Assembly (NCBI GenBank): GCA_001319865.1
Contig: BBSL01000234.1
Location: 1 to 39,267, forward strand
DNA: 39,267 bases
Source: Burkholderia sp. E7m39
GTDB taxonomy: Bacteria > Pseudomonadota > Gammaproteobacteria > Burkholderiales > Burkholderiaceae
Direction: 5' to 3'
Shown: piece by piece, positions 8,070 to 15,209 of the stretch
Layout: every line of letters starts with the position of its first letter
Position numbering within the stretch: position 1 is the first letter of the stretch
Notes under the pieces: generated by a model
The model's input: the letters and a program-made list of their open reading frames with translations, nothing else
Told to the model about the DNA's origin: nothing
The model's database searches: none
Translations under genes and position numbers: made by a program

Positions 8070-8606
8070 TTGCGGTCTATCGTACAAATGGCGTTGGGCC
8101 TCGTGTGTGTGGCGACTCTAGCTGGGCCTATCCAGGCGAAATCGTTCGCGAACACTTATGTGAGTTTCGACATACCAGACGATTGGCAATGTAGCCTCGA
8201 AGAAACGGAGTATGTCTGCAAGCCGCCCGCCGGCCCGGACGGTAAGTACAGCATGATTGTGATCCTAACGGCGAAGGAAGTTGGGCCCTTGGATAGCCCA
8301 CAGCTTTACATCCAGCATCTTCAGGAGGATGTCGGCGCGAAGGCGGGCGTTAAAACCGTCCTGCCACCGACGAGCACACTGATTGGCCAAGTCATCTGGC
8401 TCGACGCGACCTACTTGAACTCGGAGATCGAAAACTACCAGACCCGATATCTTGCCCGCACCGAAGGCAACCTCGGCGTCCTTGTGACGTTTTCGGCTCA
8501 CGTTAGTGTAGCCAAACAAGCCCAAGTCATTTCCGACCAGATTGCCAGGTCCGTCCAGGTGAACAGCTATCTCGCACGACCGGAGCTCGAAGAGGGCGGA
8601 CACTGA
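8070..8606 (+). CDS. Secreted hypothetical protein
   Basis: A 178-residue protein with an N-terminal signal peptide (RSIVQMALGLVCVATLAGP, cleavage after QA). The mature part starts SFANTYVSFDIPDDWQC, a pattern reminiscent of DUF1795/PsbP-like beta-sheet proteins, although the match is too weak to name. TTG 8070 is preferred: GGAG lies nine bases upstream and it gives a normal signal peptide with one Arg. The ATG at 8025 has no ribosome site and gives an overlong N-terminal region. Divergent from the HEXXH protein gene, with about 100 bp for both promoters. Its stop is 11 bases from the end of the convergent lipoprotein gene. Confidence 0.65.
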   Translation: MRSIVQMALGLVCVATLAGPIQAKSFANTYVSFDIPDDWQCSLEETEYVCKPPAGPDGKYSMIVILTAKEVGPLDSPQLYIQHLQEDVGAKAGVKTVLPPTSTLIGQVIWLDATYLNSEIENYQTRYLARTEGNLGVLVTFSAHVSVAKQAQVISDQIARSVQVNSYLARPELEEGGH

Positions 8607-8617
8607 CTTCTCGGGCG

Positions 8618-9412
8618 TCAACTCTTGGCGTGTGCGTCCTTGAATCCGGGCATCAACACGTTGAGGATGCCGTTGAAGCTGGGAATGGCACCAAACACGT
8701 AGTAGCGGGCTTTATCGTGCCAGTTGGGTGTCACGTACAGTGTCTGGGTGGCGGCGGGATTGCTCATCTGCTGGACCGCGCGCGTTAGCCACGTTGGATA
8801 ATCGTCGTCAGGAGCTTGCGACAGATCGTATAGGACCATGGAGCCGCTTACCCGTCTTGCTGTCAGGATGAAAGGACCACTCTTCAGCGCGTCAATGTCT
8901 CGACCACCCTGTGCCGCGATCGTCTGTTGAGCTTGCTTCAAGAAAGTCCTGGCCCCGGAAATGTCGTAGCGATCGCCTAAGGTCTTACAGTCGGCCTTGT
9001 CATCGCTGGACCAGGATGTCACCGGCCAGACAAACGGGGCGATTTGCACGTCCTGGCCGTAGGAATTGACCCGCATCGGCGTGCCTTGGTTTAGGGCGCC
9101 GCTGAAGCTTATGTGATCAAGGAATAGCGGGCAGAAGCGATCGATCTCCTGGCGACTTGTAAGTATCGGAACCGCATATCCGATAGCATTGGCGGGCACC
9201 TGATCATTGCGCGCCAGGACGTAGCCACGAACTTCGATCAGTTTTTCGCCCGTGGGCGCTGGGGAATTGTTCCAACCAACGGGCGGCGGTGCTCCGAGCA
9301 GTCCGCCCCCCGCAGATGAATTGACGGGAGTAGCGACCTCGCAACTCGTGGTCAAAACTAACACCGCACTTACGAGCATGCATCGCAGCCAGGCATGTTG
9401 TAGAAGAGTCAT
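8618..9412 (-). CDS. Putative lipoprotein, translationally coupled
   Basis: A 264-residue lipoprotein: a basic start, hydrophobic stretch and lipobox VLVLTTSC, giving lipidated Cys24. A Pro/Gly-rich linker follows, then a globular domain of unknown family (EVRGYVLARNDQVPANAIGY; SRQEIDRFCPLF). The frame is open far upstream, but ATG 9412 gives the signal peptide, and it overlaps the stop of the membrane-protein gene as ATGA (9412-9409), indicating coupling. Probably anchored to the inner leaflet of the outer membrane. It shares a short transcript with the 70-residue membrane protein. No function is inferred. Confidence 0.75.
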   Translation of the reverse strand: MTLLQHAWLRCMLVSAVLVLTTSCEVATPVNSSAGGGLLGAPPPVGWNNSPAPTGEKLIEVRGYVLARNDQVPANAIGYAVPILTSRQEIDRFCPLFLDHISFSGALNQGTPMRVNSYGQDVQIAPFVWPVTSWSSDDKADCKTLGDRYDISGARTFLKQAQQTIAAQGGRDIDALKSGPFILTARRVSGSMVLYDLSQAPDDDYPTWLTRAVQQMSNPAATQTLYVTPNWHDKARYYVFGAIPSFNGILNVLMPGFKDAHAKS

Positions 9413-9621
9413 TTTTCGTCTATTGCCGGCCTGTCGCCTGACGTCGGCGCCCGTGGCTTCAATAGTCTGAAGATTAGCTCTGATGCACCAGCGCCGATGG
9501 CGAAGGCCATAAGAGCGACCGAAGCGCCGAGACCGTTGAGTGGCCACAAAAACGCCAAGGCGATGACGCTCAGGACCACGCCAATCGCGACGGACTTCAC
9601 AGACAAGAGATTGATCAGCAT
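9409..9621 (-). CDS. Small membrane protein (70 aa)
   Basis: Two hydrophobic segments (about residues 9-28 and 32-51) are followed by a charged tail, so it is predicted to cross the inner membrane twice with a cytoplasmic C-terminus. It begins MLINLLSVKSVAIGVV at ATG 9621. Its stop overlaps the start of the lipoprotein gene by ATGA, which strongly supports it as a real gene rather than a chance frame. The family is unknown; it probably works with the lipoprotein. Confidence 0.7.
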   Translation of the reverse strand: MLINLLSVKSVAIGVVLSVIALAFLWPLNGLGASVALMAFAIGAGASELIFRLLKPRAPTSGDRPAIDEK

Positions 9622-10107
9622 GACCTCTTTCCCCCTGTCTCCCTGGGTTCATCAAAAGGCGACCAAATCAAGCACCCTGGCCGCGACCACCTCTCGGCTG
9701 ATGCGAATCGCGGACGTTTCCTCGTGCCTGAAAAGTGTATCGAATTTCGTCATCGGGAGCCACAGGCTCGCCCACGTTTACGTCATGCAGATGCGGGCAG
9801 CAAGGAGCTCCGCAGTGAGTTGTCGAAGACTCTGGCGCCCCTCGGCTTGCTGCTGGCTGAGCGGACCGAGATTAAGCCGCCGTCACCTCTCAAGCGTTAG
9901 AGTAGTGGCGGGGCCTTGGTCGCCCGCTTGAAGAAACCCGACAGAATCGACCATGGAGTTGTACTGGCGACACGAATATCGTCTTGAGCCTGCCGCTCAG
10001 ATTCTCAATTCCTCGTATGCCCGCTCAGTGACGTGATAGCCGCGGTATGCAGACTGAGACGAGCGCGCCGGTGAGTCAATCGTCCAGAGGCTTGCGTGGC
10101 TCGGCGA
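9622..10107. other. Gene-poor region; possible gene end on + strand
   Basis: No intact gene. On the + strand the frame ending with TAG at about 9900 reads a natural-looking C-terminus (ELRSELSKTLAPLGLLLAER, then TEIKPPSPLKR) that could be the remnant of a lost gene, but no start or family is recognised. The promoter for the membrane-protein/lipoprotein pair should be in the first 100 bases. Confidence 0.3.
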
Positions 10108-10650
10108 TTATTGCCGCCGGCGCCGGAGCATCGTGTTCGAGCGGCGTCTCAAGTCATCCTCAGATGCTATAGGGAGCCTGATGAAATCGAGCTCAGGCAT
10201 CGTGAAGTACGCTCGCGGGAACAGCAGAAAAACGCGGACGACCCACGTTTCATCGTCTGCTTGCTTCGCGGAATAGGGATGCAGGATTTCTCCGTTACCA
10301 AGTACGCGATCGAACCGGAACAAATCGGGGTATGGGTACCTCGTCCCGTCGTTATCCTTTTCCTCGACCATTCGAACGTAATCTGAAGCGCGAAAGCCCG
10401 GATGGGAGGAGTGGCGAGCCTGCGCAAGCCGGTCCTCGAGAAGTGCAAGTTCGTTGGGATAGCAGATCGCGATTTCCGCCTCATCGAACACTACCTCTCC
10501 GACGATGTACGGAGGCCCGTAATACCAGAACGGGTCGTCGTGATAAAGACGAATCGCGACAACCGTCCTTTTTCCAACGTCGGTGCATCTGTAACGAATA
10601 CCAGCCGAGCTCAGAAATTCGAACCCAATGTGGAAGTCACTGAGTTTCAT
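10108..10650 (-). CDS. Hypothetical protein (180 aa), second gene of a coupled pair
   Basis: A soluble protein beginning MKLSDFHIGFEFLSSAGIRY, with a beta-rich N-terminal half (YRCTDVGKRTVVAIRL, FWYYGPPYIVGEVVFDEAEI) and a basic C-terminal tip (RRRSNTMLRRRRQ). The style is that of uncharacterised single-domain proteins scattered in proteobacterial accessory DNA; no named family is recalled. Its ATG overlaps the stop of the upstream gene (ATGA at 10650-10647), so the two are co-translated. No signal peptide. Confidence 0.65.
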   Translation of the reverse strand: MKLSDFHIGFEFLSSAGIRYRCTDVGKRTVVAIRLYHDDPFWYYGPPYIVGEVVFDEAEIAICYPNELALLEDRLAQARHSSHPGFRASDYVRMVEEKDNDGTRYPYPDLFRFDRVLGNGEILHPYSAKQADDETWVVRVFLLFPRAYFTMPELDFIRLPIASEDDLRRRSNTMLRRRRQ

Positions 10651-11615
10651 GATTGGTCCGTGGTTCGCGGCTTGGCCGACAACGTCCCGATAATCCTCGC
10701 TGACTGTCGATTGTCGGTCTTAGGGGCGCTGCCTTCAGCGGAACCATTCCAAGAAAGGTTGCCCGCGTACCTCAACGACGACGAAGTGGGTTTCCAGACT
10801 GATAGCAGTTCGATGGCGGAAAAACGGTCGAGTGAAAGAAGCACTTCGAGTGCTTGCGCCTGCCATTTTCTTCTTCGCGCAGATTCGCTAGCACCGACTT
10901 CTTCGTCGAACTGACTGCGCGAGGCCAGCTTGAACGACGCTTCTAAATCCGCCCAACCTGCGAAGCCAAAAACGCGCGCAGTGACGCAGTATGCAAAACC
11001 ACGCGAGCTCATACTTGTGATTGTCGCCAATGCGACCGCCTTCTCGGAAGCGAAGTCGATTGTCGGTGGCATGAATCGCTCTTTAGGTGACGGCATCGCG
11101 TAGCTCGATAGTCTCGCTTCTTCGAAGGCAATGTTATCGGGTAACACCCGGCTTGCGGTTAAGCCCGCCCATGCCAGACACGGTTGGTCGACAAGCTGCG
11201 AAGGTTGACCGCTCCGCAGCCAGTCGGTGTGCAATTGCTGGTTGAGAGCGACTTCCCGCCAGTGGACCAGATTCCAGGACGACACGAATTCGACGATTGT
11301 CGTCAGCTCGAGATCCGGTAACAGTTCCGAGAGCGTCGAGATCTCGCGAAGCCTCTGATAATCACGTCTATCGCTGCGCTGGACATGAGCCGGGAAGAGT
11401 GGAATCGGCGGCCTGCGCCCGGAGAACACGTCATGAGTTGAATGGCCAATGCAGCGCAAAACGGTGAACTGGACACGCGACAGTTTAATGGTCTTGTCGG
11501 GGTCCAGGACTGAGCGAAGCAGTTTAGCGCGCCGCTTCAGCCCGTCTACGGTGCAATACGGCTCAAAGATTGAGTCTCCGCCGAATCCCACCGGTTCTTC
11601 CTCAGTTGCTGTCAT
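10647..11615 (-). CDS. Hypothetical protein (322 aa), possible glyoxalase-superfamily-associated helical module
   Basis: The protein contains an N-terminal helical stretch LKRRAKLLRSVLDPDKTIKL and a second stretch ARVFGFAGWADLEASF. Both resemble the short helical pattern (A..LR..L....ls...ALe..A+..Gf..W..L.A) found beside glyoxalase-like and toxin-like accessory proteins; this is a weak, pattern-level call. ATG 11615 is chosen over upstream GTG 11666 and ATG 11648 because AGTGAGAG lies four bases before it. It is followed by the 180-residue gene with a 4-base overlap. No membrane segment. Confidence 0.55.
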   Translation of the reverse strand: MTATEEEPVGFGGDSIFEPYCTVDGLKRRAKLLRSVLDPDKTIKLSRVQFTVLRCIGHSTHDVFSGRRPPIPLFPAHVQRSDRRDYQRLREISTLSELLPDLELTTIVEFVSSWNLVHWREVALNQQLHTDWLRSGQPSQLVDQPCLAWAGLTASRVLPDNIAFEEARLSSYAMPSPKERFMPPTIDFASEKAVALATITSMSSRGFAYCVTARVFGFAGWADLEASFKLASRSQFDEEVGASESARRRKWQAQALEVLLSLDRFSAIELLSVWKPTSSSLRYAGNLSWNGSAEGSAPKTDNRQSARIIGTLSAKPRTTDQS

Positions 11616-11955
11616 TTGGCTCTCACTTGCACACGTTAGCGATTCCATACGCTTGGGCGCTGACACGTCATCACTAGCTGTTCGTGACCTTTGGGCTCCG
11701 ACGCCCGTTCTGTTTCATACGTAGTCAACCGCGACGAATTTTGCCTGTCCTTGCCATCGGTCAGATTCCAGTGTAATGTTGTGCATGTGTTCAATATATA
11801 TGTTGACTTATTGGAGTGCAAGTGAGGTGAGTGGACGAGGAAGCCAAGCGGCGGGGTATCACATGAACCGGTGGCCAGGTTATTGGCCGTGACGTTGCCT
11901 TGGCCACCAGGCCAGGCGCTGGCGCTCCGATTTTCAGCCGAACTGTGCGCCGCCC
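11616..11955. other. Intergenic region without confident gene
   Basis: This must contain the leftward promoter of the 10647/10108 pair and probably a rightward promoter for the small genes after 11956. The part 11760-11825 is AT-rich (TGTTCAATATATATGTTGACTTATT), as expected for a promoter, but exact boxes are not assigned. No repeat or RNA gene was seen. Confidence 0.35.
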
Positions 11956-12151
11956 CATGGGGCTACTCCGGTCGGGGGAGCGGGTCAAGCTGCACTGTTG
12001 TGCATCGGATGTCGAGGGTTGGTTTACCGTCGTTGATTCGACTTCGGGGCGAATCCTTGCGCTACGTGAGTCGTCCGCGTCGCGGTTATCGGCAATCTTT
12101 GAAGTGCTTCGGCGGCTCGAACAACGTCGCCGCGGCATGCGTATCGCGTAG
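11956..12151 (+). CDS. Possible small hypothetical protein
   Basis: An open frame starting at ATG 11956 (MGLLRSGERVKLHCCASDVE) or earlier at TTG 11900 encodes about 65-83 residues, with a plausible core GWFTVVDSTSGRILALRESS and a charged helical end. It precedes two other small genes on the same strand. There is no good ribosome site and no known family, so it may be chance. Confidence 0.35.
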
Positions 12152-12196
12152 AAAACGCGACGAACACCTGACTATGTAAGGCCATGGGAGAGCGTA

Positions 12197-12604
12197 ATGT
12201 CCATCTATAGCGCGCACACTGTGAGCGAGCAGCCCGAAATCTATCTTGAGTGCTGGTCGATTCGTGAAGCGTCGAACGGGGACCGATACCTTGTCGGTTT
12301 CAACATTCAGGACCGGGACGGGAGGGTGAGCTCAAGAATCGTAGAACTGGATTGTGTGCGCCGGGTTGGTGCAACTCTCACCGGTCGGCGGTACTTCCTG
12401 GTTGGCCGCGCCGGCTATAACTCGGACGCCGAATACGTCTGGAACTGGTGTGTCCGGAACTGGAACATCGAGAGCTGGAAGGATGTCACGTCCGAGCTGA
12501 TACCGGACTGGCGACGTGGCGTGAGCCACGTCAATGGCGGCGACTTTTCTGCCGACGATTCTCGCACCAGCATTGACGGAGGCTTGATTGACGACGCCGG
12601 ATGA
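12197..12604 (+). CDS. Hypothetical small protein of Burkholderiales type
   Basis: A 135-residue soluble protein. The core (YLVGFNIQDRDGRVSSRIVE, then TLTGRRYFLVGRAGYNSDAEYVW) matches the pattern of small uncharacterised proteins common in Burkholderia genomes; the function is unknown. GGGAGAG precedes ATG 12197 by five bases. The end overlaps the TTG-started gene at 12588 by 17 bases in another frame, with that gene's ribosome site lying inside this one, so the two are translationally linked. Confidence 0.65.
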   Translation: MSIYSAHTVSEQPEIYLECWSIREASNGDRYLVGFNIQDRDGRVSSRIVELDCVRRVGATLTGRRYFLVGRAGYNSDAEYVWNWCVRNWNIESWKDVTSELIPDWRRGVSHVNGGDFSADDSRTSIDGGLIDDAG

Positions 12605-12800
12605 GCGCACCCGCGCACTGTTACAAGGTCGACAGATGTTACTCGAACGGTCAGCTGGGGGCCCCGACCGGAAATCTGGGGCACTGGCTGTGCGAGCCGC
12701 CGGAGTTCTTCGACAATGTCCTGACGTTTGCGACCTTGAGATTTCCGCGCGGGCGCTTCCACTCATCTGGGGCGACCCTGGCGATAGCTTGGGCAAGTAG
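12588..12800 (+). CDS. BPSL0761-like small protein, TTG start
   Basis: A 70-residue protein starting MTTPDERTRALLQGRQMLLE, which matches the N-terminal hallmark of the BPSL0761 family of small Burkholderia proteins (usual form MTTPDERTRAVLQTREFLLE). The family function is unknown. TTG 12588 is supported by a perfect GGAGG at 12578-12582, five bases upstream, inside the end of the preceding gene. A competing frame (ATG 12601-12816) is rejected. The C-terminal residues keep the RAAGVLRQCPDVCDLEISA helix typical of the family. Confidence 0.75.
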   Translation: MTTPDERTRALLQGRQMLLERSAGGPDRKSGALAVRAAGVLRQCPDVCDLEISARALPLIWGDPGDSLGK

Positions 12801-12934
12801 TATGTCTCTGATGTAACCAGCGCTCACTTCCGGCCACGCCGATCGCAACGTGTGCTATGCCGCTTGCGAAAGTCCGACTCGGGCGCCCTCATCCGTTTTT
12901 TTGATGTTTGGACGTAGTGCCCGAGACCTAGCCG

Positions 12935-14278
12935 TTAGAACGCCATATGGTGGTGATGTAGAGCTTCTCCAATTCGACGTACGAGCCCAACGACCAGCGC
13001 ATTCCCCATCAGCATTGCACGAGCGACGTCTGACACGCCCGGTCGACAAGTGAACCCGCGAGGGAATCCATTGAGCGCCTCCAACTCTTCTGGTGTGAGG
13101 CGTCGAATGAGCCCGCTAGCTTCACGTATCGCATGTTTTGTCCTTGAAGGGGAACTGCCGCCTTCCGATGTGATAATGGTTCTGGCAGGCCTATCGAGCG
13201 GGTCGGGGAATGCCATAGCACCCTCCGCGTACGTGTATGCGAAGCCGTTCTTGCTGCGCGCAATAGCTTTTGCGCCTTTCGCTCTTCTCCATGCGCTTTC
13301 TTTCTCGCGTTCTACATAGAAGTCGGTGGGTACTGGTCCCGTTGCGCGAACGATGTCGCCCAGAGTCAGCGGCTTGACGTTCCCACAAAATTCGCTGAAG
13401 TCGCTCATTTCGGCGGCGCGCACGGTACAGGTCCGAACTTGACCGCCGAGCATCAGGCCGGAGTTTTCGAATCGGGTCTTGCCGTTTGATAAAGGCCGAT
13501 ATGTTAGTTGTTCATCGAAAGGGTCGGCTCGTACTGTCAACGCAGGTTCGGCTGCGTCGAGAGGATTTGCAGCATCACACGGAAATGCCGATGAAAGGAT
13601 AGATGTGGATAGCCAGTCTGGAGAAGGAGCGCGGGACACCGCTACTCCGACGTGTTTGTATAGCCCGGTACTTTCGTGATATGCGACGATAAATGTCCGG
13701 CGGCGCTTTTGCGGGTGGCCGTAGTCTGCTGCGTTAATGACGCGCCATTCAGCGGCATAGCCGAGTGAGTGCAGGGTCGAAAGGATGACTGCGAAATCTC
13801 GTCCGCGGCATGACGCGGGCGAGCTAAGAATACGGTCTACATTTTCCAGGATAAGATACTTCACTGGCGCACCGTCCTCGATGCGCAGTCTCAAGACTTT
13901 GGCGATGGACCACCATAGAACACCTTTCTTTCCGGCTAGTCCATCTGAGGATGAGAGCGGCTTTGCCACGCTGTAGTCCTGGCACGGGAATCCGCCGACC
14001 AGGACGTCCGGGCGTGCATCACGGAATGCCTGGCGACCCGCCTCCGATTCAAGAACCTTGAAAATGTCGTCGTTGATGTGCTGACTTCTCGGCCAATGTG
14101 CCTGGTAAATGTCGCTAGCGTGTTGCTTCTTCCTGGAAGGCTCGAACTGGTTCGATAGCGTGACTCTAAACGGCGAGCCATGAACGGCTTCCAGACCAAG
14201 GCGGAATCCGCCCACTCCAGCGAAAAGCTCGACAACGTTAAAGGTGGTGCGCTGCTCGTGTTGATTTTGTACTGACAT
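12935..14278 (-). CDS. Second orphan DNA (cytosine-5) methyltransferase
   Basis: A 447-residue C5-cytosine methyltransferase. Motif I is VVELFAGVGGFRLGLE (15-30), IV GGFPCQDYS (95-103, catalytic Cys99), VI LENVDR (144-149), VIII HPQKRRRTF, then a long target-recognition region and a C-terminal LTPEELEALNGFP and GNALVVGLV (motifs IX and X). The GFPCQ/QKRRR style places it in a different subfamily from methyltransferase 1. No endonuclease gene is adjacent. A His-rich C-terminus (LHHHHMAF) follows. ATG 14278 is preceded by AGGA inside the 3' arm of a perfect 9-bp hairpin, so translation may be gated (14279-14327). A zinc-ribbon gene is divergent. Confidence 0.93.
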   Translation of the reverse strand: MSVQNQHEQRTTFNVVELFAGVGGFRLGLEAVHGSPFRVTLSNQFEPSRKKQHASDIYQAHWPRSQHINDDIFKVLESEAGRQAFRDARPDVLVGGFPCQDYSVAKPLSSSDGLAGKKGVLWWSIAKVLRLRIEDGAPVKYLILENVDRILSSPASCRGRDFAVILSTLHSLGYAAEWRVINAADYGHPQKRRRTFIVAYHESTGLYKHVGVAVSRAPSPDWLSTSILSSAFPCDAANPLDAAEPALTVRADPFDEQLTYRPLSNGKTRFENSGLMLGGQVRTCTVRAAEMSDFSEFCGNVKPLTLGDIVRATGPVPTDFYVEREKESAWRRAKGAKAIARSKNGFAYTYAEGAMAFPDPLDRPARTIITSEGGSSPSRTKHAIREASGLIRRLTPEELEALNGFPRGFTCRPGVSDVARAMLMGNALVVGLVRRIGEALHHHHMAF

Positions 14279-14327
14279 CTTGTTTCCTGTTGAGATGGAA
14301 ACAAGTGCAGCGACTGGTTTTTAGCCG
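14279..14327 (-). promoter_or_regulatory. Leader element of methyltransferase 2: same 12-base motif plus hairpin
   Basis: In the gene's direction: CGGCTAAAAACC (14327-14316), 10 bases, then a perfect 9-bp inverted repeat CTTGTTTCC/GGAAACAAG (14305-14297 and 14287-14279) with a 9-base loop (ATCTCAACA), directly abutting the ATG. The ribosome site AGGA overlaps the loop and 3' arm, so the hairpin would hide it. The identical motif and plan occur at 4125-4170 with different stem bases, meaning the structure, not the stem sequence, is conserved. Confidence 0.65.
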
Positions 14328-14354
14328 AGCAGCCATTTTTTGTGAAAGGCAGCC

Positions 14355-14591
14355 GTGAACGCTTCAGAGAATCCGCGTACTCTCGTCGAAGGCGACAAGG
14401 GCAAAGCGATTTGCGCTACTTGCATTGCGGTTGTTCCGACAACGCTTCTGCATCGCGATGTCCCGTTCAGTGACAAGCAAGGCATGGTCGAGCGCATTCT
14501 GGTGTTTGTATGTGATATCTGCGGCACAATCGTCGCGATACCTGCGCAGTCCTTACCTGCCATCAAAAACGCACGCGATTCCCAAACTTGA
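14355..14591 (+). CDS. Small zinc-ribbon protein (YgiT/MqsA-N-like)
   Basis: A 78-residue protein with two CxxC pairs (ICATC near residue 19 and CDICG near residue 53), spaced as in YgiT/MqsA-type zinc fingers, followed by VAIPAQSLPAI. No C-terminal helix-turn-helix is present, so it is only the zinc-binding half. GTG 14355 is the only possible start (an in-frame stop lies just upstream), with AAAGG five bases before it. It is divergent from methyltransferase 2 with only 76 bp between the starts, so the shared region holding the CGGCTAAAAACC motif may regulate both. Confidence 0.6.
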   Translation: MNASENPRTLVEGDKGKAICATCIAVVPTTLLHRDVPFSDKQGMVERILVFVCDICGTIVAIPAQSLPAIKNARDSQT

Positions 14592-14782
14592 TGCGCGCGT
14601 GAGCGCAGACCGGGCCACTCCAGTCAGAACTGCAGTGCGCTCGCGCGTCGATTACCATTTGCTCTATGAAGGTAGTAGGCGCAGAGACCACACCGAGGCA
14701 TAGCAGGCATTGGTGGGCGGGAGAGTATAGGATAGGAATAGACTGTTATCGCGTGCGCCGGGGCGCACCCTTGGAGGGCATG

Positions 14783-14986
14783 ATGTCAGCGTTCAAGCCG
14801 GAAGAACATCAGCAGCCACTGATTGAGAAGGCGCTTCGAAGTCATCGAAAGGCTCAGGCTCGCGGACGATTTGCGCCGGAGCGGCTCGTTGAAAAATGGA
14901 GCAACGAAGCCGGCATCAAGCCACCGAAGCCGGAGAGCGGCGGCGACGAGTCTGCCGACGGAGAAGGTGATGTTCGCTCTGACTAA
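14783..14986 (+). CDS. Small charged hypothetical protein
   Basis: A 67-residue hydrophilic protein (MSAFKPEEHQQPLIEKALRS...) with a disordered, acidic C-terminus. GGAGG at 14773-14777 lies five bases before ATG 14783 (ATG 14780 is also possible), the best evidence that it is real. No family is recognised. It lies between the zinc-ribbon gene and the convergent ABC-3C operon. The 220 bases after it contain nothing recognisable. Confidence 0.5.
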   Translation: MSAFKPEEHQQPLIEKALRSHRKAQARGRFAPERLVEKWSNEAGIKPPKPESGGDESADGEGDVRSD

Positions 14987-15209
14987 GCGGGCGTCTGTCA
15001 GCCCTTGGACGGCAGCGGACGAGGCGAGGTCAGGGAACGATACAGGCAGGCCTAATCTCTAGTAGCAGGGTCGCGCCCGAGCGACTCGTATTCGGCCGCT
15101 GACGTCGCCATCACGCGTTGCGTTCCAGCGCTCTCGTGACTCATGCGGCTGGGCCGTGCCGGCAGAGGCAGCCAGCACGGGTGCCGCAATGCACCTGCCC
15201 GGTGCGCTC

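Noticed and set aside
12601..12816. 71-codon ATG frame
   Set aside because: No ribosome site; the overlapping TTG frame has GGAGG and a family match.
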